From assembly GCF_963576675.1 (NCBI RefSeq), contig NC_088916.1, positions 54,685,001 to 54,749,000 of the forward strand: 64,000 nucleotides of DNA, read 5' to 3'. Positions 1 through 11,360 of the stretch are shown one piece after another. This DNA comes from Euphorbia lathyris. Lineage: Eukaryota > Streptophyta > Magnoliopsida > Malpighiales > Euphorbiaceae. Position numbers and translations under genes: made by a program. Below the pieces are notes generated by a model. It was not told the DNA's origin. It did no database searches and was given only the letters and a program-made list of their open reading frames with translations. Numbering within the stretch: the stretch's first letter is position 1; every line of letters starts with the position of its first letter.

Positions 1-1861
1 ACTATTTTTTATTTTGTTTCTAATGATTCTTCTTCCCTAATGTGATGACCTATAACCGTTATCTATGGAGTGAATATATGGATGATCAATATTCACAACA
101 ACATTTAACCTTACAAGTTGATCTGGTAATCTCTTTGCTTAAAAATATTCAATATAGAGTATCTAACAATGAGACAAATTGTAGGTATTAGGGAATCAAA
201 TTGCCTAATTGAGATCTCCACTTGATTCAAGCATGGACGAATCAATTAGAGATATCAATCTTATTAATGGGAATGAAAATCTAGCCTCAATTGAGCCTTC
301 TCAAGAGAACTCTCCAAATGATGCAAAATCCCTCAATTGTGAAGAAATAAAAGTTCCAATTCCTACCAATATGCTGGTTGAGCTATAGAACCTTTGAAAA
401 AAAAAACCCAACACTAGATGAGTTTGAGTTCTACTCTATCTTAAAAAAAAATTCATTGTTTATGAGCTACCAAAAGAATCAAAAATGGAGAAAACTAAAC
501 TCTTCCATAATTTCTTTTATTTTTATTCTTTATTTTAATAAATTTCTTTGAAACTAATAATTTGTTTTTTTAGGTACAAAGTATTCATTCAAGTATTTGA
601 ATTCCTCTTTTAAAAAAATATTTGAATTCCTATAGTGAATAGAAGTATACACGTAGGAGGGAATTCTATGTTGAGCTCACCGATTATAAAGTAGCGTTTC
701 TTAGAAGGCAAGCCAAGTTTGAATATAACTTTTATTTTTCACGTTTTTACATTTCAATAAATTTACATTTATAGTTTTTACTTTTGAATAAATTTACATT
801 GTAGGATTTTGTATTTCAGTTTATTTCTCTTAAGAAAGTTTTTCATCTTCCTTTCTTCCAAACATTTTCAATTATTGTTGCTTTTAATGCAATTTTGGAA
901 GTAATTGCATTTTAAAGTGTGATGAGAAATAGATCTCACCATTTAGTGTTTTATGTTTATGTTTTGTGCGTTAAGATGTTTAGGTGCTTTGCTAGAAACC
1001 ATATGCTCTATCCGAAAAGCTTTGTTATTTTCCCTTTATGTAGATTTTAACTCGAACTTGGAGTTGGAATGACAACTAGTTTTAGTGTAAAACCTGAGTA
1101 TGTTATTTGTACAATTAAGTGCTAGGATTGCATTTAGTTTACTTCATTTTAATTAGCTTATTTTCAATTCTTTAGTTCACATGTTAACTGTTGAAGGCAT
1201 ATGCAATTGAATTTGAATTTTTAGGCAAAGCCTAAAACACAAAAGAACCTAATGTCTTATGAGTTATTTTTGACCCTGAAATAGCGAACATCAAGAAGTT
1301 CTATTTCTTTTACATTTTATATGCTTTTCTTGCTCCGAGTCATAAGGTTTAGACTAAATACCGAGTTAAGTCCGCATGCTTTCATGTGAGCGATAGATGA
1401 TGAAGAATCCCTTTAGAATTGACTTTTTGTTTTCACTTTGTTTTCTCATTTTTCATAATCTTTAGGAAGCCTTTTAACCATCTTTCTTTTTTTTAATCTC
1501 AATATGTAAAGCCGATACTTTTGTACATTATGTACGATGGAGGGTCCTTTTCTTTCAGTTGTGGTGTAATTTCACTCTATCAGTGACAATCTCCCACTCC
1601 ACAGTAGGATGATCTAGTTTGAAAGGCCCTTTTGGAGCGTAGCTCGGAGGGAAAAAGTCTTAGTCAAGCTGACACTTCCCCGCTACTAACATTGGTAAGG
1701 TCCTACGGAGTCCAAATATTAGAAAGCCTTTTAGAATTTAGAGCATAAAGGCAGTGTAGAAGCACTTGTGATATCTTAAATAACTTTCCAACTTTTACAC
1801 TTTAAGGGGCCTTTATTGCTTATTTTGCCTAGGGTCCTAAATTGTTAAGACCGGCCCTGAG
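1..1861. other. AT-rich intergenic DNA, no gene seen
   Basis: No open frame of useful length and no recognisable domain was found on either strand. The sequence is AT-rich with short homopolymer runs. From about 1560 it is less AT-rich and reads like decayed repeat sequence leading into the Copia remnant that follows. Confidence 0.6.
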
Positions 1862-2095
1862 CATTGGAGCACATTGAAAAGGGTCATTAAATACATTAAA
1901 GAGACTGGATGTTGCATTGTGTTATGAAGGATCAAACTTTATTGTCAAAGGTTATGCCAACTCAGATTATGTAGGTGATCAAGATAAAAGCAAATCGACC
2001 ATATTATATGTGTTCATTCTTACTGGCGGAGCTGTAAGTTGTGTTTCAACTTCAATCAGTTGCGACTTTATCAACAATAGAAGCAGAATATATGG
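1862..2095 (+). pseudogene. Decayed Ty1/Copia RT-RNase H fragment (target of element 1)
   Basis: The frames read a typical Copia reverse transcriptase/RNase H junction. They start with HWSTLKRVIKYIK, shift frame, then give LCYEGSNFIVKGYANSDY, the conserved GGAVS stretch, and finally (S)TIEAEYM in another frame. At least two frameshifts make it a pseudogene. It stops exactly at 2095, where the Copia LTR of element 1 begins, so element 1 inserted into the conserved TEAEY motif of an older, different Copia element. The five bases before the LTR (TATGG, 2091-2095) are the expected left target-site duplication. The rest of the older element is not in the window. Confidence 0.8.
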
Positions 2096-3572
2096 TGTTG
2101 AAACACCTTTTCACATGATTTTGATTTGACAAAATTATTTAAGTTAATCCATGATTAAGAGGCAATTAAATTTAAGTGCTTTGATTTAATTGTACTAATG
2201 TGTTTGTTCAATGTTGAGTATAATTATAAGTAAGAACAAAATTAAAAAGTACGACAGAATGAAGCCAGCATGAGCCACAGAAGCTGAGTAGAAAAGAACT
2301 CAGCATAATAGAAGAAAAGTCACCTTCATAACAAACGATTGAAGATGAAGCTGACCAATGATGCTGAGTGGAACACAACTCAGCATCAAAGAAGAGAAGT
2401 CTTCCTCTAAACTAAAGCTTGCAGACGTAGCTGACCGCTAAAGCTGAGTAGAATATGACTCATCCTCACCAGAGATAAAGAATAAAGGCAACGTCAATAA
2501 ATTCAAGCTGAGTGCTCGTCAGGACAGCGTGAATGATCCGTTTGCTAAAAGACAAGATCCGACAACTGTTTGTGCCAATTCAGAAGCTTTGGAATTACGC
2601 AAGGAGACAGTTTCGAGATGCATGGGTCAACTGGCCATTGGCTAAAGGACGAAATTGGTGCTAGAAGACGAACCTGGCGGAAGAAGACAAGCCTGACGCC
2701 TGCTAATTTCAGACGACAGGATTGGCCTACTATATCTGTATACTGACCAGTGAATGACACAAGGAACCATTTGAATTCAATGGATACCGCCAGATTCAAA
2801 TGATTGCCGCATCAGGAATTCACTATAAAAGGACAAGTGCTTCACTTGGATTTTTTGCCGAAGTACAAAAAGAAAAAAGCATACATAGAAAGCACATTCA
2901 AACAAGAAAAGAAGATCTTACACCAAATTCCTATTTCTGTGTAAAAGATAGATTGAATTTGTATTCATCTAAAGTGTTCTTCATCTAGAAAGAACAAGTT
3001 TGTATCAATTGTAAAAATTGAGAGAGTGGTGCTGAGTACTCGGTTTTAGTACTCAGTGGTAGAGAAAAATCTAAGTGTTCGGTTATAGCGCTTAGTGGGG
3101 TTGAGTATACGAATAGAGGAAGGTACTCTTACATATTCAACTACCTTATAAACGGTTTGTGTTCTACCTTTAAAGAGCTCAGTATTGGATTGAAAAAGCC
3201 CGGAAGGACTTTGGGGACTGGACGTAGGCGGTGAGGCCGAACCAGGATAAATCTTCCTGAGTAATTTCTAACCCTTTCTCTCAATATATATGTATGTGCT
3301 GTTTGCTTAAATTACTCAGGATATAAATTATATAAGCTGACACTGAGTAATCAGAGTGCTGAGTTGGAAGCTGACCTTAAGGGTTAATTCCTAACTCACT
3401 TGTAAAACGGTTCAAGTCAGCCTCTGACTAAAGCTGTCTTACATCTCTCGGCCGTGCTGACCAAAACTGAGTTAAGTAATTTAAATAATTGATTAAGTCA
3501 GCGTAATTAAGCGAAAAAGTTATATTAGTTCCTACCCCCCCCCCCCTTGGAACTAATCACACGGGACCAACA
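2096..3572 (+). repeat. 5' LTR of Copia element 1 (1,477 bp)
   Basis: It starts TGTTGAAACACC and ends ACGGGACCAACA, giving TGTTG...CAACA terminal inverted repeats. It is followed two bases later by a methionine-tRNA primer site. Related LTRs occur at 7864, 10123 and 20151 (reverse) and at 62666 (forward). The U3 part (about 2270-2480) holds degenerate repeats with paired GCTGAGT and ACTCAGC motifs. The short open frames inside it are not genes. Confidence 0.9.
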
Positions 3573-3574
3573 AG

Positions 3575-3586
3575 TGGTATCAGAGC
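3575..3586 (+). other. Primer-binding site, initiator Met-tRNA type
   Basis: TGGTATCAGAGC lies two bases after the LTR end. It is the standard complement of the 3' end of plant initiator tRNA-Met used by most Copia elements to prime minus-strand DNA synthesis. Confidence 0.9.
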
Positions 3587-3729
3587 ACAGTAGCTCACTA
3601 CTCAAAGATATAACTATCTTGAGCTGATCCCTATAAATGGCTGAGAACAGCACTCATTTCCTTCCAGAAAATCAAACAACACAGATTCTCCCTGAGGGAT
3701 TATCAATTAGTCGGCCTCCCTTGTTTTTC

Positions 3730-4904
3730 GGGTAAATTACATACGTAGTGTACAACCTTTACCCATAATCACACTTTGGTGTACAACCAAAATTTTATCA
3801 CAATAAACCGTACAATCTTTTAGTGACCTCCCACTAAAGTGTATAGCCGGTAATTTTGACCGGTCAACGCGCCACCTCATCAATTTTAACCTCCTAACGA
3901 ATAAAAGTGGGTCCTACCTAATATTAAATGACTAATTTACCCTTACTTATATTTTCTTTTATTTTTTATTTTTCTTTATATTAATATTCATCTTTTTCTA
4001 TCTCCATCTCTTCCGCCTCTTCCATGGTCTTCGCCACTCCTCAAGATCTCTGCAAATAAACTCCTAACATGTCAATTTGACCTGCATTCTTCACCACTCC
4101 TCAAGATCTGTGCAAATAAACTCCTAACATGTCAATTTGACATGCGCCAAATGCTTGCCCGCAGAGAGTTTCGAGCGCATTTCCCATTCCAAGTTGTCGA
4201 TCCATCGTTCAACATTAGTTTTTTCTTTTTTTTAATCAATGGAAAATAGTTCAAATTAAATCGAGTTTTAGGGGTTACTGATTGTACCATGATACCAAAC
4301 ATAAAGCCGACGATGACTGAGTTCTCGACGGAGACCGCATCGAGATCTAGAGTGCCGACTTGGCCGGCGAAAGTTTGAGTGACGGCGCCGAGGGAGTGCT
4401 GACAGATTCTGGTGAAGATTGATGGGCCGACAGTTTATTGGATTGAACTCAAAATTTTGTGACTTCAATTTTGGATTGAACAAGACACCTTTAAAACTCC
4501 CGAATTCTCGAACGAAATCATCAGGGCCGTTGATTGTGGGATGTCATCGGCGCTTGGGACAAAGGTGGAGAAGGAATTTGAAGTGTTTACTGTAGGTGTG
4601 TCGTTTCCGTTTTGGTATTCTCCTTCAGAGAGAGAGAGAGAGAAGTGGTTGCCTCCTCCACGTGAAACAAAAATAACTAAAGGTAAATTAGTCATTTAAT
4701 ATTAGGTGGGACCCACTTTTATTTGTTAGGAGGTTAAAAGTGATGAGGTGGCGCGTTGACCAGGAGTTGACCGGTCAGAATTACCGGCTGTACACTTTAG
4801 TGGGAGGTCACTAAAATGTTGTACGGTTTAGTGTGACAAAATTTTGGTTGTACACCAAAGCGTGATTATGGGTAAAGGTTGTACACCACGTATGTAATTT
4901 ACCC
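3730..4904. mobile_element. Non-autonomous MULE (Pack-MULE) inside Copia gag
   Basis: The termini GGGTAAATTACATACG and CGTATGTAATTTACCC form terminal inverted repeats of about 220 bp at over 90% identity. It is flanked by the 9-bp duplication TTGTTTTTC (3721-3729 and 4906-4914; a tenth base C is ambiguous with the TIR). Long TIRs plus a 9-bp duplication define Mutator-like elements. There is no transposase. Inside are a near-perfect tandem duplication of about 60 bp (about 4022-4140) and, on the minus strand, a fragment of a MATE transporter gene. It has no role in the Copia element other than breaking gag. Confidence 0.92.
4275..4580 (-). pseudogene. Captured fragment of a MATE (DETOXIFICATION) transporter gene
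   Basis: The minus-strand frames give, in order, NSFSTFVPSADDIP, then FVREFG in a second frame, then GPSIFTRICQHSLGAVTQTF and LDLDAVSVENSVIVGFMFG in further frames. This is the order found at the N-terminus of plant DTX/MATE efflux carriers: the soluble N-terminal DDIP segment, the REF segment, and the first transmembrane helix region with the VTQ-FAG-G and AVSVENSV-GF-FG blocks. At least two frameshifts separate the blocks and the rest of the gene is absent, so it is a captured and decayed gene piece, not a working transporter. The family assignment rests on motif wording from memory of DTX27-29-type proteins and should be checked by search. Confidence 0.7.
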
Positions 4905-6630
4905 CTTGTTTTTCGGATCAAACTATACATTTTGGAAAAACAGGATGAAGAACTTTATTCAAGCTACAAACATGAGTGCGTGGCTTGCAATAGTTCAAGG
5001 CCCATTTGTGCCATACAAAATGGTTAATAACGAGAAAGTTGTTAAAAGTGAAACTGAGTGGTCAGAAGATGACCTTAGAAAATTACAAAATAATGCTTCG
5101 GCTATCAATATGCTTCACTGTGCGCTAGATGCTGCAGAGTACAACAAAATTTCAGGTTGCGAGTCAGCACAGGAAATATGGAAGAAGATGGAAGTGACCT
5201 ATGAAGGTACAAGCAAGGTCAATGAGTCAAAGGTGAACCAACATATGAGATTATACGAGCTGTTCGAGATGAATGACAACGAAGACATCTCTGAAATGAA
5301 CACAAGATTCACCAATATCATAAATGAGCTGAAAAGACTCGGCAAGAACTTCACAGAAGAAGAGCAGGTGAAGAAAATCTTGAGAAGTCTATCCAAAAGC
5401 TGGCAAGCTAAGAAAACAGATATGGAGGAAGCTCAGGACCTGACCACGTACAAATATGACGAGTTGATCGAATCTCTGCTGACCCATGAGATCTCAATGA
5501 AAAACTTTGAAGCTAAAGAAAAGTCAGAGGACAAGAAACAAAAATCACTTGTCATAAAAGCTGACTCAACCGAAGCTGACTCATCAGATGATGAGGAAAT
5601 GGCCATGTTTACAAGAAAGATGAAGAAGCTGTTCAGAAAGAATGACAAGAACAGCAAGAGGCCATTTAAGAGAAGCGACAAATATAAAGCTGAGCCCAGT
5701 GAAAGTCGGCACAAGAAGGACAGCTCGAAGCCAGTCACATGCTTTGAATGTCATCAGACTGGGCACATTAAATCAAGATGTCCCACTCTGAAGAAAGACA
5801 AGAAAGGTAGCAGAAAAGCTATGGTGGCAACATGGAGCGATAGTGATGAGTCAACCTCATCAGAAGCTGATGCCACTGAGTTGGTGAACATATGTTTCAT
5901 GGCTGACGAAGCTGCTGACCTATGCCAATCTGAGCAAGCTGACCTCTCAAATGACACTGACCAAGAGGACCACTCCAATGAAGTAACATCTCTTTTTTTG
6001 CTCAGAAATGAAATGGTTAACGCCCTGAGTGATCTCTATACACTGACCAAAAAGTGTAATAAGAAAATTAGAGCACTCAGCAAGCGATGTGAAGAGATCG
6101 AGGAAGTCAAACTGAGTGACATCCGACATCTCCTTCAGGACAACACTAGGCAAGATGAAAACTTAAAAATAATGAATGGATTTGTCTCTGAAGTCCGATC
6201 AAACTCTAAGAAGCTGAGAAAGGACATCACAACCATACAGAACCACCTGAGTACATCGGCTAAGAAAAGGTTCTATCCCAATGCTGAGTTTCAAGGTACT
6301 GGTCAGCATAGATAGTACACTCAGCAGAACAGTCAGTGTGACTGTTGTGGGAAAAGAGGGCACACCATTGATGTGTGTTGGTATACTCGGTGGAATGTCC
6401 AATGCGACTTCTACGGAAAGAAAGGCCATACCACTAAGGTATGTTGGCATGCTCAGCATAATCGTGCTGGCCAGAAACAAAATCACCCTCAAAGGGTAAC
6501 CTATTGTGACTTCTGTGGTAAAGCTGGTCACACCATAAACATATGTCATCACAAATTAAAATATGATGCTTCACCTGTTCATGCTAACAAACGAGGACCC
6601 AAAAAGAATTGGGTACCTAAAGATGAATAG

Positions 6631-7862
6631 TTCAAAATGCAGGTGAGCTTGAGGTGCGTGGAGAAGTCAAAGCTTTGGTATATTGACAGCGCATGCTCGA
6701 GGCATATGACTGGTGATGAAACTCAATTAATCACACTTGAGCGTAAACGAGGTGGAAGTGTAAGCTTCGGAGATAATAAGAAGGGTAAGATAGTAGGTTC
6801 AGGTACTATCGGAGGTAACCCTACTATTGAGTCAGTCTCCTTAGTCAGGGGTCTCAAATATAACCTATTGAGCGTGGCTCAGCTGTGTGACAGCGGAAGA
6901 AAGGTTGTATTTGATGCCACTGAGTGTCAGATACTCGAGGGAAAAACAAACGATTTGATTTTAACTGCCCCTCGTGTTGACAATGTGTACATGTTGAGTT
7001 TAGAAAAGAATTTTTCGAAAAACATATGCTTAGTGTCAAAGGAGGATAACTCCTGGCTATGGCATAGGAGACTTGGTCATGCAAGCATGGACCTCCTTGC
7101 CAAATTAGCAAGAAAGCAATTAGTTGAGGGTTTGCCCAAACTTAGATTTGAGAAAGATCAATTATGTAATGCTTGTCAGCAAGGTAAACAAATCAAAAAG
7201 TCTTTTCAAAGTAAAAACATTGTCTCAACCAAGCGTCCATTGGTATTACTACACTTGGATCTTTTCGGACCTGTCCAGCCACTCAGCTTGGGCGGTAAGA
7301 GATTTTCCTTGGTCATTGTAGACGATTTCTCTCGGTACACTTGGGTCCTCTTGCTGAGTAGCAAGGATGAAGCTTTTGAGACGTTCTCAACACTGATCAG
7401 AAAACTTGTAAATGACAGAGATTTAAAACTAGCTCACATCCGTAGTGATAATGGCAGAGAATTAAAAAACCAACAGTTTGATGAATTCTGTGAAGTCAGC
7501 GGTATTGACCATAATTTTTCTGCTCCTAGAACTCCTCAACAAAATGGGGTTGTTGAAAGGAAGAACGGAACTCTAGTTGAAATAGCTAGGACAATGCTGA
7601 GTGAGAATATGCTTCCAAAGTATTTCTGGGGTGAAGCTGTCAACACAGCATGTTATATACTCAATAGGGCTTTAGTTAGACATATTCTTAAGAAAACCCC
7701 TTATGAACTTTGGAAAAGACGAAAGCCCAACATTGGATACTTTCGTGCTTTTGGTTGTAAATGTTTTATACTCAATACGAAAGACAACCTTGCCAAATTT
7801 GATTCTAAAGCTGACGAAGCGATCTTTCTAGGGTACTCAACTAACAGTAAAGCATATAGGGT
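6631..7862 (+). pseudogene. Copia element 1 pol, truncated in integrase
   Basis: This frame follows the gag TAG directly. The aspartic protease motif [14 protein letters not shown] is near the start. Next comes the GAG-pre-integrase zinc finger (WLWHRRLGH and CNACQQGK). The integrase core has [17 protein letters not shown] and GVVERKN, the three catalytic acidic positions. The usual GGEF after SDN reads GREL here. The frame breaks off after NSKAYRV, where the element A LTR begins, so the C-terminal part of integrase and all of RT and RNase H are missing. The extra residues before the stop at 7929 come from the LTR and are not part of the protein. Confidence 0.88.
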
Positions 7863-7863
7863 G

Positions 7864-9285
7864 TGTTGGTCCCGTGTGATTAATTCCAAAGGGGGGTTGG
7901 GAACTAATATAATTTTTTCGCTAATTTAATTATACTGACTTGATAATTTTGATGAGTTTGTTTACTTAGCTTTTGGTCAGCACGACCGATCTTAATGTAA
8001 GACAGCTTTGGTCAGATGTTGACTAAGGCTGTTTTACTCGTGAGTTGGGAATTGACACTTTCTATGGTTAGCTTCCAACTCAGCACTCTGATTCACTTAG
8101 TATCAGTTTAAATGATTTATAGGCTGAGTAAATTCAACAGACAACACATGCACATATATATATATATATTATATATATTGAGAGAGATAGAGATTACTCA
8201 GTACGACTTATCCTGGTTCGGCCTCTCTGCCTACGTCTAGTCCCCAGAGTCCTCCGGGCTTTTGGAATCCAATATTGAGCTCTTTAAAGGTAGAGCACAA
8301 ACCGTTTACAAGGCAGTTGAATATGCAAGAGTACCGTCCTTTATTCTTCTACTCAACTCCTACTAAGCACCACAACCTAGTACTTAGATTTCTCTACCAC
8401 TGAATGTTTACAACCAAACACTCAGCACAACACTCTCAATATCACGATTGATACAAGTTGTTCTTTTTCAAATGAAGAAAACTTTAGATGATTACAAACA
8501 ATCAATCTAGCATTTACACAGGAATAGAAAATGGGTGTAAGATCTCTTTCTTGTTTTTGAGTGCTTTGAATTTGTATTTTCTCTCTTGTATTTTTCTTTC
8601 TGTGAATCGGCAAATGATCCAAGGAGTTTGATTGTCCTTATATAGATGAAGACGTGGATGAGGATCATTTCAAATGTTTTTAGCTCTAAGTCCAAAACAG
8701 CTTTTTTAGGAGACAGCGTCTGATCAGCTTCAGATTTTACAGCCAATCCTATCCTCTGATTTCTTCAGGCGTCAGTCTTGTCTTCTTCCTACAGACGTTG
8801 TCTTTTAGCTATAATCTGTTGCCCCATGCATCTCGGAATGTGTCTTCTGCGTAATTCCGAGGATTCAATTATTGGTGCAGAAGGTTTGCAAAACTTGTCT
8901 TCTAGTGAACGGATCTCTCATGCTGTCCTGAAGATTTACTCAGTTTCTACTTTATTCATTGACTTTGTTTGTTGTCAACTTATATGCTGAGTTCTGTTTT
9001 GCAAGACAACTTTTGAGAGGGCTTTTAATGCTGAGTTTCATTCTTCTTTACTTTGTTGAACTTCAGACTTCTATTCTTTGATACTGAGCTTGATTCTACT
9101 CAGCTTGTTCTTTGATCTCATGCTGACTTCGTCCTGTTTTACTTTTTATATCTTTTCGTATTTAAGTTTATACTCAACATTGAACAAACAGATTAGTACA
9201 ATTAAATCAAAGCACTTAAATTTAATTGTCTCTTAATCATGGATGATTTTGTCAAATCAAAATCTTGTGGAAAGGTATTTCAACA
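7864..9285 (-). repeat. 3' LTR of Copia element A (1,422 bp)
   Basis: On the plus strand it begins TGTTGGTCCCGTG and ends GTATTTCAACA. Read on the minus strand it is the same LTR family as at 2096. The polypurine tract on the minus strand (AAAATGGGGGAGTT, complement at 9286-9299) abuts it, proving that it is a 3' LTR with the element body to the right. It interrupts element 1 pol. Element A continues at 9286-10122 and, beyond element B, at 21496-23579. Confidence 0.85.
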
Positions 9286-10122
9286 AACTCCCCCATTTTG
9301 ATGTTGGCAAAATACATAATTATGGAACTCAGTTTTGAAATTCCCCATGATTGATTTATTTTTCACATTTCTAAAATTACTCCCCCGTAAGGGTTGCATC
9401 TAATGTCCTAACTTAATTCTAAACCTTCGAAGATTTAATCGAATAAACTCAAGACATTGCTTATACTGACTTAGTTCAATTCTAGACTTTCCAAGATCTA
9501 ATTTAGATGAGTCTAGGTCAGATTTCAGAAATGGTTAAATACTCAGTTTGATATACAGATTGTTTTGGTGTTTAACGTATACTGAGTATGTTTACTTTTA
9601 CTTGTTTGTTCAATTTTGATCGATCAGCTTTTAGCACATAACATTAGGCATGGTATTTGGATAATTCAAAGAGAATATTTCTTAACATAGATTGCACACA
9701 AAATATTTAAACACAAAACGCTGCCTGATGCACCACCTGCGTGGTGAGTTCCATCTTGTCTTTTCTCCCCCGTTTTGCCATCATCGGGTGGAGGAGGAAT
9801 GAAAGTGTCATTCCTAGTAGCAGTAGACAAGGCGTTGGAATAACGCTTCAACCTCTTGGTACTCTCTCTTAGACCATCTATAACGGGAACACCATCATCT
9901 TGAATGGATCTAGGAACCCGTAGGCAGCTACTCAGTATGCTGATGAGAAACTCATGAGATTTGCTAATCCAGGAGATGGACTCAGTAAGCTGGGCATAGG
10001 ATTGGTGGTACATTTTGAGTACAGCTGAGTCATAGAATTTGCGTTGATCATGGATGGATTGCGAAAAGCTTAGAAGGGCATCAGTATTGACGGGGTCAAT
10101 ATCCATTGTGTCTTTATTGACA
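9286..10122 (-). pseudogene. C-terminal part of the third ORF of Copia element A
   Basis: The open frame 9666-10106 encodes MDIDPVNTDALLSFSQ..., then SIQDDGVPVIDG and ESTKRLKRYSN, ending soon after PDDGKTGE. It is clearly homologous to the C-terminus of the element B protein at 11761-12849 (MDVDPVSNTEL, HVQDDSVPVIDS, ESTKRLQRYSN, PDDGKTGE). Reading upstream, it ends at about 10122, where a truncated LTR of element B begins, so its N-terminal part is elsewhere (21496-23303). The stretch 9286-9665 is the untranslated 3' end of the element with the polypurine tract. Confidence 0.78.
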
Positions 10123-11346
10123 TTGGTGAGATATGTTTGAAGACAGCTTTAGTCAGATGTTGACTAAAGATGTTTTCTTGTGAGTTAAGAATTGACACTC
10201 TTGAAGGCCAGCTTCTAACTCAGCACCACTTATTTACTCAAGGTCAACTTAGGCAATTTATATGCTGAGTAAATTTAGCAAACAACACATACAATATAAG
10301 AGAGAGTTCAGAGATTACTCAGTATCACTTATCCTGGTTCGGCCTCTCTGCCTACGTCCAGTCCCCAGAGTCCTCCGGGCTTTTTGAATCCAATACTGAG
10401 CTCTTTAATGGTAGAGCACAAACCAATTACAAGGCAGTTGAATATGCAAGAGTACCTTCCTCTATTCTTCTACTCAACTCCTACTAAGTGCTACAACCCA
10501 GCACCTAGATTTCTCTACTACTGAAATGCTTACAACCAAGCACTCAGCTTTACTCTCTCAATATTTCTATTGATCACAGACTTGTTCCTTTTTGAACTAA
10601 AGAACACTTTAGATGATTACAACTCAATCTAGCATTTACACATAGAATAGAAAAGTGAGTGTAAGATTCTTTTTGTTCTTGAGTGAGATTTTCTCTCTTG
10701 TATTTTTCTTTTGATGCTTCAGTACATATTTTGGTTCTTCGATTGTCTTTTTATAGACGAGAACCTGTGGACTTGATTGTTTAAAATGTCTTGACCGTTG
10801 CAACCAAAACGGCTCTTTTGGGGAACATTTTCTGGGAAGCTTCAGACTGTACGCCATTCCCTGCTTCTATTTTTCTTCAGGTGTCAGGTTGTCTTCTAGT
10901 GTCTGTTTTGTTTGTTTGTGCCAGTTGTCTGTTTCCAATAATCCAATGTCCCATGACTCTCGGAATCAGTCTTCTTAGGTGTCTTCGAGGTTCCAATTAT
11001 TGGTGCAGGAGATTGGCAGTCTTTGTCTTTTAGCAAAACGGATCCTTCGTGCTGTCCTGACGAATACTCAGCTTCGTTTATTCATGGTTCATGCTGAGTT
11101 CCTTTAAGGTCAGCTCCGTTTTGTTTCTGAACTTTAACTCCACTCAGCTTCTATTCTGTCATGCTGAGTTCTTTTCTACTCAGCTTTGTTTGTGCTGACT
11201 TTTGTCCTGTCTTTTACTTTATATATTTTTGCACTCAAGATTTAACAAACATATTAGTACAATCAAATCAAAGCATCTAAATTTAATTGCCTCTTAATCA
11301 TGGATGATTTTGTCAAATCAAAATCTTGTGGAAAGGTGTTTCAACA
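10123..11346 (-). repeat. Truncated 3' LTR of Copia element B
   Basis: It is collinear with 20272-21495 at about 99% identity. It ends GTGTTTCAACA at 11346, followed by the polypurine complement AACTCCCCCATTTT at 11347-11360. The first about 121 bp present in the 5' LTR copy (20151-20271) are missing. The join to element A sequence falls in TTGGTGAG (10123-10130), an 8-bp match also present in the LTR at 20272-20279. Confidence 0.85.
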
Positions 11347-11360
11347 AACTCCCCCATTTT

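Larger units (their letters stand above)
3637..6630 (+). pseudogene. Copia element 1 gag, split by a MULE and containing a stop
   Basis: Gag starts at 3637 (MAENSTHFLPEN) and is interrupted at 3730 by the MULE. The MULE introduces an immediate TAA. The reading frame resumes at 4915 (SNYTFWKNRMKNF). The N-terminal half is a UBN2/Copia-type gag domain. A CCHC knuckle CFECHQTGHIKSRC lies at 5740-5781. A TAG at 6313-6315 interrupts the frame; beyond it three more knuckle-like motifs follow in the same frame (6337, 6403 and 6505). The second of these three has Tyr in place of its second Cys. The frame ends at a TAG (6628-6630) after NWVPKDE, and pol follows in the same frame. The gene is non-functional here; element B has the same layout. 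Confidence 0.85.
2096..7863 (+). mobile_element. Copia element 1 (SIRE/Maximus-like), 5' part only
   Basis: This plus-strand Ty1/Copia retrotransposon has, in order, a 5' LTR (2096-3572), a primer-binding site, gag (3637-6630) and pol up to the integrase domain (to 7862). The element is cut at 7863 by the oppositely oriented LTR of element A, and its RT, RNase H, third ORF and 3' LTR are not in the window. Protein wording in protease and integrase ([32 protein letters not shown]) is that of the SIRE/Maximus lineage. A Pack-MULE splits gag. The five bases before the element A LTR (GGGTG, 7859-7863) would be that insertion's left target duplication. Confidence 0.88.

Noticed and set aside
7863..7929. 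Extra C-terminal residues of element 1 pol
   Set aside because: They are translated from the element A LTR and are not part of Pol.
10636..11033. Open frames repeated at 10636-11033 and 20785-21182
   Set aside because: They are fortuitous frames within the two copies of the same Copia LTR and show no known domain.
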